A stretch of DNA of 64,000 bases from Mycobacterium paragordonae (GCF_003614435.1 NZ_CP025546.1:5518001-5582000), one strand, 5' to 3'. Counted from the stretch's first letter, positions 19,578-28,360 are shown. A program made the numbers and translations. Notes: generated by a model not told the origin, from the letters alone.

Positions 19578-20423
19578 CTAGAGCACCGGGGCCTGGTCGA
19601 GGCGGTATGCCCGGCGAGCGTTGCTCGTGGTGATTTCCGCTAATTCCTCGGGCCGGCGATTCACCAGTTCAGCGAGGGCGCGCACGGTGTAGGGCAGGCA
19701 GTAGGATTCGTTCGCTGCGCCCCGATATGGATGCGGGGTGAGAAATGGCGCGTCGGTTTCCACCAATATCTGGTCCAGCGGTATCAGCGGAACGGCTTCA
19801 CGCAGGTCGCGGGCATTACGGAAGCTCACCGTGCCGGACAGGCTCAGCAACCATCCGGCCGCCGAACAAGTGCGAGCCATCTCACTCCCGGACGAGAAGC
19901 AGTGAAAAATCACAGTCTCGGGCGCGCCCTCCGCGCGCAGCACGTCGAGCACCTCCCGGTCGGCGTCACGGTTGTGGATCATCAACGGCTTTCCGGTCCG
20001 CTTGGCCAGGTCGATGTGCCAGGCGAAGGCCTCGCGCTGCACGTCCGGCGGCGCGCAGCCCTCGAGTCGGCCAGGCCAGTACATGTCCATGCCTGTCTCG
20101 CCGACGGCCACCACCCGGGCGTGGCCGGAAAGTCGCTCGATCTCGGCGCGCGCGTCCTCGGTCAGCGCGTCCGTACGCGTCGGGTGCAGGGCGACCGCGC
20201 CAAACACCCGTGGGTCCCATTCGACGGCCCGCGTCACCCAGCGCGCCGATTCGAGGTCGTCGGCGATGGTGACCACCGAGGCGACCCCGACGGCGGCCGC
20301 GCGGTCGACGAGCGCACGCACTCCCGCCGCGTCGGAGACGCCGCAGGCGTCGAGATGAGTGTGGGCGTCGATCAACGGCGAAAGCGGCTCCGGCGGCGGC
20401 GGTGCTTCTCGTTGGGCGCTCAC
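19578..20423 (-). CDS. tatD: TatD family metal-dependent DNase/hydrolase
   Basis: 281 aa from GTG 20423 (MSAQREAPPPP after initiation); GTG 20432 is also possible, and the frame continues to 20483 but would meet the divergent metG start. Metal ligands are visible: IDAHTHLD at the N-terminus, VGETGMDMYW, MIHNRDAD, FHCFSSG and VETDAPFLTP. TatD enzymes are magnesium-dependent 3'-5' exonucleases or deoxyribonucleases linked to DNA repair. Gene order metG-tatD-rpfB is conserved in mycobacteria. Confidence 0.94.
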   Translation of the reverse strand: MSAQREAPPPPEPLSPLIDAHTHLDACGVSDAAGVRALVDRAAAVGVASVVTIADDLESARWVTRAVEWDPRVFGAVALHPTRTDALTEDARAEIERLSGHARVVAVGETGMDMYWPGRLEGCAPPDVQREAFAWHIDLAKRTGKPLMIHNRDADREVLDVLRAEGAPETVIFHCFSSGSEMARTCSAAGWLLSLSGTVSFRNARDLREAVPLIPLDQILVETDAPFLTPHPYRGAANESYCLPYTVRALAELVNRRPEELAEITTSNARRAYRLDQAPVL

Positions 20424-20482
20424 TCCGCTCACGATATGTGCACACGCGAAGCAGCGAGCGACCCGATTAGGGTGGAGCCGCA

Positions 20483-22051
20483 ATGAACCAACACCAGCCC
20501 CAGCCGTATTACGTCACCACCGCGATCGCCTATCCCAACGGGGCGCCGCACATGGGTCACGCGTATGAATACATCGCGACCGACGCCATCGCCCGGTTCA
20601 AGCGACTGGACGGCTTCGACGTACGTTTCCTGACCGGAACCGACGAGCACGGCCTCAAGGTCGCCCAGGCCGCCGCGGCCGCCGGGGTGCCGACCGCGCA
20701 GCTGGCGCGCAGCAACTCCGACGTTTTCCAGCGCATGCAGGAAAAGCTCAACATCTCCTTCGACCGATTTATCCGCACCACCGACCCGGACCACCACGTG
20801 TCCTCGAAGGAAATCTGGCGGCGCATGGAGGCGGCCGGCGATATCTATCTGGACAATTACGCCGGCTGGTATTCGGTGCGCGACGAGCGGTTCTTCGTCG
20901 AATCCGAGACTCAGTTACTCGAAGACGGCACCCGGATCGCGGTCGAGACCGGCACCCCGGTGACATGGACCGAGGAACAGACCTACTTCTTCCGGCTGTC
21001 GGCGTACGCCGACAGGCTGCTGGCGCACTACCGGGACAACCCCGGCTTCATCGCACCCGAAACCCGGCGCAATGAAGTCGTCAGCTTCGTCTCGGGTGGG
21101 CTGGACGACCTGTCGATCTCGCGCACCTCGTTCGACTGGGGCGTGCAGGTTCCCGGTCATCCGGACCACATCATGTACGTCTGGGTCGACGCGCTGACCA
21201 ACTATCTGACCGGGGCCGGCTTTCCCGACACCGACTCGGAGTTGTTCGGCCGCTACTGGCCCGCGGACCTGCACATGATCGGCAAGGACATCATCAGGTT
21301 CCACGCGGTGTACTGGCCGGCATTTCTGATGTCAGCCGGAATCGACCTGCCGCGAAGGGTTTTCGCGCACGGCTTCCTGCACAACCGGGGCGAGAAGATG
21401 AGCAAGTCGGTGGGCAACATCGTCGATCCGGTGGCCCTGGTGGACACCTTCGGCGTGGACCAGGTCCGCTATTTCCTTTTGCGCGAGATACCTTTTGGGC
21501 AGGACGGCAGTTACAGCGACGAATCGATCATCACCCGGATCAACGCCGACCTGGCCAACGAGCTCGGCAACCTGGCTCAGCGGTCGCTGTCCATGGTGGC
21601 AAAGAACCTGGGCGCGGCGGTGCCGCAACCGGGTGAGTTCATTGCCGCGGACACCGAGTTGCTGGCCACGGCCGACGGGCTCCTGGATCGGATTCGCGTC
21701 CATTTCGATGCGCAGGCAATGCATTTGGCGCTCGAGGCGATCTGGTTGATGCTCGGCGACGCGAACAGGTATTTCTCCGCGCAACAGCCCTGGGTGCTGC
21801 GCAAGAGCGAAGCGGCGGCAGACCAGGAGCGGTTCCGGACCACCCTCTATGTGACCTGCGAGGTGGTGCGCATCGCGGCGCTGCTGGTCAGTCCGGTCAT
21901 GCCGGGTTCGGCGGACAAGTTGCTGGACCTGCTCGGGCAAACCGATCAGCAACGGACGTTCGTCGCGGCCGGCGCGCGGTTGACACCCGGGACGGCGCTG
22001 CCCGTGCCGACCGGTGTGTTCCCGCGGTACCAGCCACCCGACCCGGCGTGA
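20483..22051 (+). CDS. metG: Methionyl-tRNA synthetase
   Basis: 522 aa, ATG with GGTGGAG upstream. Class I synthetase charging tRNA-Met. HIGH-type motif in YPNGAPHMGHAYEY, KMSKS in GEKMSKSVGN, WVDALTNYL in the catalytic core, and an anticodon-binding helical domain at the C-terminus. The short CP domain without zinc-knuckle cysteines and the absence of a C-terminal tRNA-binding domain fit the mycobacterial MetS of about 519 aa. Divergent from tatD with a compact intergenic region that includes a possible TAGGGT -10 at 20468-20473. Confidence 0.97.
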   Translation: MNQHQPQPYYVTTAIAYPNGAPHMGHAYEYIATDAIARFKRLDGFDVRFLTGTDEHGLKVAQAAAAAGVPTAQLARSNSDVFQRMQEKLNISFDRFIRTTDPDHHVSSKEIWRRMEAAGDIYLDNYAGWYSVRDERFFVESETQLLEDGTRIAVETGTPVTWTEEQTYFFRLSAYADRLLAHYRDNPGFIAPETRRNEVVSFVSGGLDDLSISRTSFDWGVQVPGHPDHIMYVWVDALTNYLTGAGFPDTDSELFGRYWPADLHMIGKDIIRFHAVYWPAFLMSAGIDLPRRVFAHGFLHNRGEKMSKSVGNIVDPVALVDTFGVDQVRYFLLREIPFGQDGSYSDESIITRINADLANELGNLAQRSLSMVAKNLGAAVPQPGEFIAADTELLATADGLLDRIRVHFDAQAMHLALEAIWLMLGDANRYFSAQQPWVLRKSEAAADQERFRTTLYVTCEVVRIAALLVSPVMPGSADKLLDLLGQTDQQRTFVAAGARLTPGTALPVPTGVFPRYQPPDPA

Positions 22052-22159
22052 GCGCCGCAGCCCCGCGTCAAGTGACGGGAACGAAGCCGGGTGGCCACAT
22101 TACGAACCCGAGTTCGCGTTTTCCTGCCAAGCGGTGTGAGGCGCGATTCGGCGATAGGC

Positions 22160-22174
22160 CATAATCGCCAAGTG
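22160..22174 (+). promoter_or_regulatory. Likely leaderless promoter of the PAS protein gene
   Basis: A CATAAT -10 (22160-22165) ends 6 bp before the in-frame GTG at 22172, the spacing expected if transcription begins at the start codon. This favours GTG 22172 over ATG 22211, which has no clear ribosome-binding site. Confidence 0.55.
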
Positions 22175-22576
22175 GAGCGAAGACGGAATCGGCAGCCCAG
22201 CCAATCCCCGATGACCACCTTGAAGCAGTTGCCTGCACTGGTGGTGCTCGAGCGGATCCCGGTCCCCGTCCTGGCCATCGCTGATGACGGCGGCATCCTG
22301 TTCACCAACACCGCGTTCGCCCACATGGTGGGTTGCGATCCGGAAGAGGTGCTGGCCCTGCGGTTTCACGAGATCTTCCACCAGGCTCCGGAGTCGGAGT
22401 CCTCACTGCTGTCGTTCGTGCACGCCCTGGCGAACATGGTCGTCGAGTTGGCGCACAAAGACGGCTCGGTGGTGCGGGCGCTGATGAGCAGGTCGGCGGT
22501 GATGCGCGCTGACGACAAATTTGCTCTGGCCGCGTTCCAGGACCTCACCGAACAGTTGTGGGAAGAAGAACGCTGA
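22172..22576 (+). CDS. Small PAS-domain protein
   Basis: 134 aa from GTG 22172, or 121 aa from ATG 22211 (MTTLKQLPAL). After a short tail the protein is one PAS fold: LERIPVPVLAIADDGGILFTNTAF with the typical NxAF, HMVGCDPEEVLAL, and the closing strand FALAAFQDLTEQLWEEER. No kinase, cyclase or GGDEF output domain is attached, so it is a stand-alone sensor or interaction module; cofactor unknown. It sits just after metG at the edge of the accessory region. Confidence 0.8.
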   Translation: MERRRNRQPSQSPMTTLKQLPALVVLERIPVPVLAIADDGGILFTNTAFAHMVGCDPEEVLALRFHEIFHQAPESESSLLSFVHALANMVVELAHKDGSVVRALMSRSAVMRADDKFALAAFQDLTEQLWEEER

Positions 22577-22681
22577 CGCGCCCCGGATGCCGGCGTCCGG
22601 TGGCCCGTGCGCAGATATGAATTCACATAGACTGTCGGTCTCCTATTGAGCCTTTATTGATACTTGCGGTACGTTTTTCAG

Positions 22682-23233
22682 GTGATCGAGACTCGCCAGG
22701 ACTTGGAGGAGTACCTCGCGGCCGACTTGCATGCGCAAGGACTTGAGCGCTGGCGGCACCGCTACCGGGTCATGCACCGGGCTCCGTACTTCCAGCGCAT
22801 GCTGCGCAAGACAGAGTATTGGACCAACACCGCCAGGACGCCGATCGGCCGCCTCGTCGCGGCGTACCTGCGGCTGCGGCTGAAGTTCCTGGGCGAGAAA
22901 CTCGGGTTCGGGATTCCGCTGAATGCGTTTGGACCTGGCCTTTCCGTCGCCCACGTCGGCTGGGTGCACGTGCATCACCGGGCGAAGATCGGCGTCAACT
23001 GCCGTATCCACCAGGGAGTGACCCTCGGCGAGGGCCGGCCGGGCGAATACCCCACCATCGGAGACGATGTATTCATTTACCCGGGCGCCATGGTGCTCGG
23101 CGCCGATGTCGGCAGCCGTGTCGGCATCTACGCGGGCGCGGTGGTGACCAAGCCGGTGCCGGATGACGTCGACGTGGCCGGCGTTCCGGCTCGCATCGTC
23201 AAGGATCGCAGGGCCCGCGCCGTCAGCGCCTAG
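22682..23233 (+). CDS. Serine acetyltransferase-like hexapeptide-repeat acyltransferase
   Basis: 183 aa from GTG 22682; TTG 22664 would add six residues. The C-terminal half is a left-handed beta-helix: VHHRAKIGVNCRIHQGVTLGEG, then PTIGDDVFIYPGAMVLGADVGSRVGIYAGAVV and VPARIVKD. This is the layout of serine O-acetyltransferase and of sugar acetyltransferases in polysaccharide clusters. The N-terminal part is helical and shorter than in true CysE, and there is no cysK next to it. Given the polysaccharide locus 4 kb away, sugar O-acetylation is the likelier role (inference). Convergent with a tetR gene 25 bp on. Confidence 0.8.
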   Translation: MIETRQDLEEYLAADLHAQGLERWRHRYRVMHRAPYFQRMLRKTEYWTNTARTPIGRLVAAYLRLRLKFLGEKLGFGIPLNAFGPGLSVAHVGWVHVHHRAKIGVNCRIHQGVTLGEGRPGEYPTIGDDVFIYPGAMVLGADVGSRVGIYAGAVVTKPVPDDVDVAGVPARIVKDRRARAVSA

Positions 23234-23258
23234 CGCCCCGCGACGTCAGCGCTCAGCG

Positions 23259-23969
23259 CTACGTGCTTTCCGGAGCTCCGGCCACGGCGCCCGCAGGCAT
23301 ACTGGGCCGGGTGTGCCGCAGGGCTTCACGGGCCAGGAACTGCCGGAAGTACGGCAGCGAGGCCTCCGCGGCGACGCCGGGGAGCAGGCTGATCCAGATC
23401 TGGCTCAGTCGCCCGTTGAGTTCGTCGAGCATGCCGTCGCTCCGGCGGCTGCGCGCCATGGCGATGGAGAGCAAACGGGTCCCGAACATCGCGCCGACGA
23501 TCGTCTCGGCGAGCGATTGAGGGTCGACGTCCTCCCGCAGATCTCCCTCGTCAATGGCCTCGCGCGCCTGGGCCGCCATTTCCGCCACCCAGCCGGCGCA
23601 GCAGCGCGCCGCGGCGTCGTTGAATCCGCTCAGCGCCGCGATCAGCTGCTCGGCCGCCCGCGCCGTCTTGTCCGTACTGAGCACGTTCGCGATCGCGAAG
23701 GTGCCGTGGATCATGTTCTCCAGAGCGGGCGAGGCCGACCCACAAACGTTGCGAAACGCCCCGATGAGAACTTCGGCGCCCTCGTCGATGATGTCGGACG
23801 CGAGAGCCTCTTTTGAATCGAAATGATGGTAGAGGGCGCCCTTGGTCATTCCGGTGCGCTCGATGATGGTGCCCCACCCTGCCGCGGCATACCCGACCTC
23901 ACTGAAGACGTCGATCGCCGCGTCCAGAATCTTCCGCCGGGTTACCTCGGATCGAACCTGGCGCGCCAT
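23259..23969 (-). CDS. TetR family transcriptional regulator (gamma-butyrolactone-receptor-like)
   Basis: 236 aa. N-terminal HTH: RRKILDAAIDVFSEVGYAAAGWGTIIERTGMTKGALYHHFDSKEAL, with the GALYHHF recognition helix typical of TetR proteins of the ScbR/ArpA-like autoregulator-receptor type. The C-terminal ligand domain has EQLIAALSGFNDAAARCCAGWVAEM. The ligand is unknown; membership of the butyrolactone-receptor subgroup is by overall pattern only. Second of two tetR genes on the minus strand, 140 bp after the first. Confidence 0.88.
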   Translation of the reverse strand: MARQVRSEVTRRKILDAAIDVFSEVGYAAAGWGTIIERTGMTKGALYHHFDSKEALASDIIDEGAEVLIGAFRNVCGSASPALENMIHGTFAIANVLSTDKTARAAEQLIAALSGFNDAAARCCAGWVAEMAAQAREAIDEGDLREDVDPQSLAETIVGAMFGTRLLSIAMARSRRSDGMLDELNGRLSQIWISLLPGVAAEASLPYFRQFLAREALRHTRPSMPAGAVAGAPEST

Positions 23970-24109
23970 TGGCCATGCCTCCCCAGTGATGTCAATCCGG
24001 TTCAGCTCCGGACCTCGGCGTCTTGTTCCTGCTGGTCAGCCGGACAAGCGTAACAGCAGCAGGTACGAAGTTTTCGAGCATGCGTGCCAGATCGTCTCCG
24101 GTGTCGAGA

Positions 24110-24787
24110 TCACGGAGCACTCACCTGGGCCGGAGCAGCCTTGACCGCGAGCGCCGTGCGCCGCCGGAGGAACTGCGCGAAGTAGTCGGCCCGGTCCGGT
24201 TGCAGGACGGCGGCAAGGATCAGAACCCAGTTCCGCTCCAGGTCAAGCAGGAAAGTCCGCGGGTCATCCAGGTCGCTGGTCTGGCGCAACCCCAGGTACA
24301 TCGACACGATCAACCGCCCGATGTCACGCGGTTCCCACCGTGACGCCACGTCCCCCTCGCTGATCGCGCGCTCGGCAACGATGGCCAGGGCATCGACCCA
24401 GCCGCCCAGTAGGGCGGCCTGCAGTCCCTCGGTGCGCCCCACCGACTCGATCAGGTGCAGAGCCGCCCGCGCCACATCCTTCGAGATGTCCTGCACGGCG
24501 ATCAGATAGCAGAAGTCGATCAGGGTTTCCAGGCCGGAAAGCTGGCGGGACAGCAGGTCCTCGACGGCCGCCCGGCCTCCTGAGGTGTGTTGCTCGATGA
24601 TGGCGACCGCAAGGGCGTGCTTGGAGCGGAAGTGGAAGTACATCGCGCCCTTGGTGAGTTCGGCCTCGGCGAGAATGTCGTCCAGCCCGACGTCGTGGTA
24701 CGCGCGGCGGGCGAACTGGTGTGCGGCCGCCCGCAGAATCTGTTGCCGGGTGCTGTCTGCTCGTCCGTCGGCCGATTCAGTCGACAT
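24110..24787 (-). CDS. TetR family transcriptional regulator (gamma-butyrolactone-receptor-like)
   Basis: 225 aa. HTH: RQQILRAAAHQFARRAYHDVGLDDILAEAELTKGAMYFHFRSKHALA, with GAMYFHF as recognition helix, followed by an all-helical ligand-binding domain (VARAALHLIESVG, GWVDALAIVAERAI). Similar in layout to the tetR gene at 23259 but clearly diverged. Its start lies 410 bp from the divergent PE gene, so the shared intergenic region could carry operators for PE/PPE and the polysaccharide promoter; no palindromic operator was recognised. Confidence 0.88.
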   Translation of the reverse strand: MSTESADGRADSTRQQILRAAAHQFARRAYHDVGLDDILAEAELTKGAMYFHFRSKHALAVAIIEQHTSGGRAAVEDLLSRQLSGLETLIDFCYLIAVQDISKDVARAALHLIESVGRTEGLQAALLGGWVDALAIVAERAISEGDVASRWEPRDIGRLIVSMYLGLRQTSDLDDPRTFLLDLERNWVLILAAVLQPDRADYFAQFLRRRTALAVKAAPAQVSAP

Positions 24788-25197
24788 CTACCCGCGGCAC
24801 ACTTCCGGGCGTGCCGAATAGCGGCCAGCAGCGTTGAGCCGAGCGATCACCTTCACCATCGCGATGCCTTCCTCGACCAGGTGGCCAGACCATCGGATGG
24901 TGAGCCGTCCACCGGCGTGTGTCCCAGGCGGCACATTGGACGCCACATGTGAGGTTATCAAGTTCGCGGCGACCTGCAGCGTTACACGCCGACATGACGG
25001 CATCCAGGCCCTGGCAATACCTAAGGTCGGTTCGCGCCCCGCATTAGGTTCAAAAAGTATGTAGAATGGGTATTACGTGATCTGTTGGTCTGCGGGGGGC
25101 AGAAGAACGGGTCCGAACCACCAGTTCGGCCCGGATGCGAAGACTGCTGTCCTCACGACCCACTCCATCGTCAAACCGTTCGCGTTAGGAGAGTCGC
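24788..25197. other. 410-bp intergenic region, tetR / PE
   Basis: Holds the PE promoter element (25047-25073) and a leader of roughly 120 nt ending in TAGGAGAG before the PE ATG. On the minus strand a 71-codon frame (24788-25003) ends right against the tetR ATG; its third-position GC looks lower than in neighbouring genes and I do not recognise the product, so I leave it uncalled. It could be a tiny upstream gene, for example from the GTG within HVASNVPPG. Confidence 0.5.
25047..25073 (+). promoter_or_regulatory. PE/PPE promoter element (shared motif copy 1)
   Basis: GTTCAAAAAGTATGTA at 25048-25063 is identical to 26793-26808 upstream of the polysaccharide operon. Here the motif is also framed as GGTTC, 16 bp, GGGTAT (25068-25073), which resembles the SigF promoter consensus of mycobacteria (GTTT, 15-17 bp, GGGTAT). 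Either a SigF-type promoter or a binding site for a shared regulator would explain it. Confidence 0.6.
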
Positions 25198-25497
25198 ATG
25201 TCGTTCGTCACCACGCAGCCAGAAGCACTGGCAGCCTCGGCCAGCACGCTGCAGGGCGTCGGGTGCGCCGTCGACTCGGTCAGCGCCGCCGCAGCCGGTC
25301 CCACCACCGCGATCGTCCCGGCAGCCGCCGATGAGGTGTCCGCGCTCACGGCGGTCCAGTTCGCCGCTCACGGCCAGCTGTATCAGGCGGTAAGCGCACA
25401 GGCTGCCGCTATTCACGAGATGTTCGTCGAGGTCATGAAGGTCAGCGCCGGCTCCTACGCCGCCACCGAGGCGGCCAACGCCGCAGCGGCCGGCTGA
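25198..25497 (+). CDS. PE family protein
   Basis: 99 aa, essentially only the PE domain. Starts MSFVTTQPEALAASASTLQG with Pro-Glu at residues 8-9, a two-helix hairpin, and a C-terminal YxxxE type VII secretion signal (SYAATEAAN). PE proteins pair with a PPE partner and leave through an ESX system, usually ESX-5; some PE/PPE pairs act as small-molecule channels in the mycomembrane. The PPE gene follows after 18 bp. TAGGAGAG ribosome-binding site. No ESX genes are in the window. Confidence 0.93.
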   Translation: MSFVTTQPEALAASASTLQGVGCAVDSVSAAAAGPTTAIVPAAADEVSALTAVQFAAHGQLYQAVSAQAAAIHEMFVEVMKVSAGSYAATEAANAAAAG

Positions 25498-25515
25498 CGA
25501 GCAGGGGAACCGACA

Positions 25516-26673
25516 ATGGATTTCGGGGCACTGCCACCGGAGGTCAACTCGGCGCGGATGTACACCGGCGCAGGGCCGGGGCCGCTACTGGCGGCTTCGG
25601 TCGCCTGGGACGGGCTGGCCACCGAGCTGGCGACGGCGGCGTCCGCCTACTCCTCGGCGATCGCGGGCCTGACCAGCGGACCCTGGCTCGGTCCAGCGGC
25701 CATCGCCGCGGCAGCGGCGGCCACACCGTATGCGGTCTGGATGGGCGCGACGGCCGGCCAGGCCGAGCAAGCCGCCGCCCAGGCACGGGCCGCCGTGGGC
25801 GCCTACGAAGCCGCATATGCAATGACGGTCCCGCCCACGGTGATCGCCGCCAACCGGACCCTGCTCGCGGCGTTGGTGGCAACCAACTTCTTCGGTCAGA
25901 ACTCACCCGCGATCGCGGCCACAGAGGCCCACTACAGCGAGATGTGGGCGCAGGACGCCGCGGCCATGTACGGCTATGCGGCCAGTTCGGCGACGGCGTC
26001 GACGCTGACGCCGTTCGAGGCGCCGCCGCAGGTCACCGACCCGGCCGGGGCCGCGGCGCAGGCCACCGCGGTATCGGCGGCGACCGGCGAGGCCGGGGCC
26101 ACCCAGGCGACACTGGCCTCGCTGGTGAGCGCGGTCCCGTCCACGCTGCAGGGCATGGCAGTGCCGGCGTCGCTGGGCACGGCCGCGGCCGGTGTGCCGA
26201 TCAGCACCACCTCCACCGGCGACATCGCCAACCTGCTGAATATCGGGGTAATGCCGCTTTTCGCGATCAGCAGCGTGTTGGGCATCGCCCAGACCTTGCA
26301 GGGCATGACGGCGGCCGCCACGCAGGTTGGCGAGGCGGCGGCGGAAGCTGCCGAGGCGGCTGCCGGCGCGGCCGCCGCCGGCGCGGAAGCGGCCGGGGGC
26401 GCTGCGCTGGGGGCCATGGGCCAGGCGGCCAGCCTGGGATCGCTATCGGTGCCACCGGCGTGGACCAGCGTGATTCCGACGGCTCATCTCGCCGGCGTCA
26501 GCTCCGCATTGCCCGGTGCCAACCCGGGTGCGGTCGGCGCTGTGCCCCCGAGCCTGCTGGGCGGGATGCCTAGGGCAGCAGGGGCTTCGGGCCCGGCCGC
26601 CGGGCCGCGGTACGGGTTGGTCCCCACGGTGATGGCACAGCCGCCGTCTGCCGGGTACGGCGGAGTGATCTGA
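25516..26673 (+). CDS. PPE family protein, PPE-SVP subgroup
   Basis: 385 aa. [20 protein letters not shown] with Pro-Pro-Glu at residues 7-9, the helical PPE domain to about residue 175 with SGPWLGPAA at 54-62, then an Ala/Gly-rich C-terminal region containing the SVP motif (GSLSVPPAW, Ser-Val-Pro at 311-313) that defines PPE-SVP. It should form a heterodimer with the upstream PE for secretion to the cell surface. The C-terminal hydrophobic stretch around [17 protein letters not shown] could contact membrane. It ends 224 bp before the polysaccharide operon on the same strand. Confidence 0.93.
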   Translation: MDFGALPPEVNSARMYTGAGPGPLLAASVAWDGLATELATAASAYSSAIAGLTSGPWLGPAAIAAAAAATPYAVWMGATAGQAEQAAAQARAAVGAYEAAYAMTVPPTVIAANRTLLAALVATNFFGQNSPAIAATEAHYSEMWAQDAAAMYGYAASSATASTLTPFEAPPQVTDPAGAAAQATAVSAATGEAGATQATLASLVSAVPSTLQGMAVPASLGTAAAGVPISTTSTGDIANLLNIGVMPLFAISSVLGIAQTLQGMTAAATQVGEAAAEAAEAAAGAAAAGAEAAGGAALGAMGQAASLGSLSVPPAWTSVIPTAHLAGVSSALPGANPGAVGAVPPSLLGGMPRAAGASGPAAGPRYGLVPTVMAQPPSAGYGGVI

Positions 26674-26792
26674 CGCCGGTACGGCGTCGTCCCATGTCCA
26701 GACGGCCGACCATCAAGAGCGCCAGTTCTCAGGTTACAAGTCCAATAACTTCCGTCTTTAAGTACTAAATCCCTGTTATATTCCTTTTAGTC

Positions 26793-26815
26793 GTTCAAAA
26801 AGTATGTAATAATGC
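26793..26815 (+). promoter_or_regulatory. Promoter region of plus-strand polysaccharide operon (shared motif copy 2)
   Basis: GTTCAAAAAGTATGTA at 26793-26808 matches the PE promoter element exactly and runs into TAATAATG, a -10-like sequence. The surrounding 26730-26815 is clearly AT-rich against a GC-rich background. Unlike copy 1 there is no GGGTAT after the motif. Leader to the first gene about 80 nt. Confidence 0.6.
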
Positions 26816-26868
26816 ATTGACCAGGCAGTTGGGTATGAAAGCCCGGCAACGGCCGTAGGAGACCAGCA

Positions 26869-26901
26869 GTGAGCAGTTTGCAGAGGGGGACAGGGAAATG
26901 A
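26869..26901 (+). other. Possible 10-codon upstream ORF coupled to the first polysaccharide gene
   Basis: GTG at 26869, preceded by TAGGAG, opens VSSLQRGTGK and its TGA overlaps the ATG of the nucleotidyltransferase (ATGA at 26898-26901). The same stop-start overlap is used throughout the operon, so this could be a coupling leader peptide. It may equally be chance, since GGGGGACAGGGA also serves the ATG as ribosome-binding site. Confidence 0.35.
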
Positions 26902-27698
26902 AGGTCGTGTTGTTCTGTGGCGGCTACGGCATGCGGATGCGCAGCGCCGCCGGTGATCTCATTCCGAAGCCACTCCAGATGGTCGGGCCCCGGCCACTGC
27001 TGTGGCACGTGATGCGCTATTACGCCCACTACGGTCACACCGAGTTCATCCTGTGCCTCGGCTACGGCCAGTCCTTGGTCAAGGACTTCTTCGTCAACTA
27101 TCGGGAGACCGAGTCCAACGACTTCGTCATGCGGGGCGGAGAAGTCGAGCTCCTCGAATCCGACATGTCCAATTGGACGATCACCTTCGTTGACACCGGC
27201 CTGGAATCCCCGATCGGCGAGCGGCTGCGCCGGGTCCGCAAGCACCTCGGCGACGACGAGTACTTCCTCGCCAACTACGCCGACGTCCTGACCGACGCGC
27301 CGCTGGACACCATGATCGAGCGGTTCCACACGGCCGGTGCCGCCGCCTCGATGCTCGTCGTACCGCCGCAATCGTCGTTCCACTGCGTCGACGTCAGCAA
27401 CCACGGGGACATCAAGGAGATCGCCCCCATCGCCAAGTTCCCCATCTGGGTCAACGGCGGCTACTTCGTGCTCCGCCAGGACGTCATCGACCTCATTCCC
27501 GAGAACGGCGACCTGGTCGGCGACGCGTGCATGGAGCTGGCCGGTACCGGCCGGTTGCTGGGCTACCAGCACGACGGTTTCTGGAAGCCGGCCGACACGT
27601 TCAAGGAGCGCGCCGAACTCGACGCCGACTACAACCGCGGCGTCCGTCCGTGGGCAGTTTGGGAGACGCCCGCGGCATTGGCGGAAGCATCGGCATGA
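26898..27698 (+). CDS. Sugar nucleotidyltransferase, glucose-1-phosphate cytidylyltransferase-like
   Basis: 266 aa. Nucleotidyltransferase fold: N-terminal GGYGMRMRSAAGDLIPKPLQ (signature GGxGxRxR...PKP), EFILCLGYG, NYADVLTD with the metal-binding Asp, WVNGGYFVLRQDV, and GFWKPADTFKE. The long insert after strand 3 (FFVNYRETESNDFVM) resembles RfbF/DdhA glucose-1-phosphate cytidylyltransferases. Expected to form a CDP- or related NDP-sugar in the cytoplasm as donor for the polysaccharide. First gene of the operon; overlaps the PIG-L gene by ATGA. Confidence 0.88.
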   Translation: MKVVLFCGGYGMRMRSAAGDLIPKPLQMVGPRPLLWHVMRYYAHYGHTEFILCLGYGQSLVKDFFVNYRETESNDFVMRGGEVELLESDMSNWTITFVDTGLESPIGERLRRVRKHLGDDEYFLANYADVLTDAPLDTMIERFHTAGAAASMLVVPPQSSFHCVDVSNHGDIKEIAPIAKFPIWVNGGYFVLRQDVIDLIPENGDLVGDACMELAGTGRLLGYQHDGFWKPADTFKERAELDADYNRGVRPWAVWETPAALAEASA

Positions 27699-28351
27699 TC
27701 CCGCTGACTTTCTCCGGGGCGGGCATCGGCTCGGTCGCGGCGATCGGTGCGCACTGCGACGACATCCTCATCGGCGCCGGCGCCACGCTGATGCAGCTCG
27801 AGCGCAGCAATCCCGGCCTGGTCATCCACGCGCTGGTCCTGACCGGCGCCGGCACCGAGCGCGAAATCGAGGAGAAGAGCGCGTTTGCGGCGTTCTTTCC
27901 GCGGGCGGATGTGCGTTTGACGGTGGCCGAGCTACCGGACGGCCATTTGCCCGAGCACTGGGGCGCGGTCAAACGGCACCTCGCCGAGTTCCGTCGCAGC
28001 TGCGAGCCCGACCTGGTGCTGGGCCCCCAGCGCGACGACTACCACCAGGATCACCGCCTGCTGGCCAAGCTGATCCCGACCGAGTTCCGGGCCCACTTCG
28101 TGCTGGGCTACGAAATTCTCAAGTGGGAGTCCGATCTGCCGAATCCCGTACTCTACGTGCCGGTTCCGGCTGAGGTCGCCACCGCGAAGACCCGGCTTCT
28201 CGCCGAGCACTACCCGTCGCAGGCTGGGCGGGACTGGTTCGATGAGGAGACCTTCCTCGGCTTGATGCGGGTACGAGGCGTGCAGAGCCGCGCCCGCTAC
28301 GCCGAGGGATTCGTGGCGGAGAAGGCCGTGTTGAGTCCGGTCGCCGGATAG
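27695..28351 (+). CDS. PIG-L/LmbE family deacetylase
   Basis: 218 aa, ATG inside the ATGA overlap with the previous stop. Zinc motif IGAHCDDILIGAGATL (family AHPDDxxxGxGG, with Cys for Pro) and the distal HQDHRLL. PIG-L proteins remove N-acetyl groups from amino sugars (GlcNAc-PI, GlcNAc-inositol, bacillithiol precursor). In this operon the likely substrate is an N-acetylated sugar of the lipid-linked or nucleotide-linked unit. Ten bases separate it from the GT26 gene. Confidence 0.88.
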   Translation: MIPLTFSGAGIGSVAAIGAHCDDILIGAGATLMQLERSNPGLVIHALVLTGAGTEREIEEKSAFAAFFPRADVRLTVAELPDGHLPEHWGAVKRHLAEFRRSCEPDLVLGPQRDDYHQDHRLLAKLIPTEFRAHFVLGYEILKWESDLPNPVLYVPVPAEVATAKTRLLAEHYPSQAGRDWFDEETFLGLMRVRGVQSRARYAEGFVAEKAVLSPVAG

Positions 28352-28360
28352 CTCGCGATC

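Noticed and set aside
22682..23233. Cysteine biosynthesis gene cysE
   Set aside because: N-terminal domain is short, cysK is absent, and the context is a polysaccharide region.
24788..25003. 71-codon minus-strand gene next to tetR
   Set aside because: Third-position GC appears lower than in neighbours, no recognised family and no ribosome-binding site; noted in the intergenic entry only.
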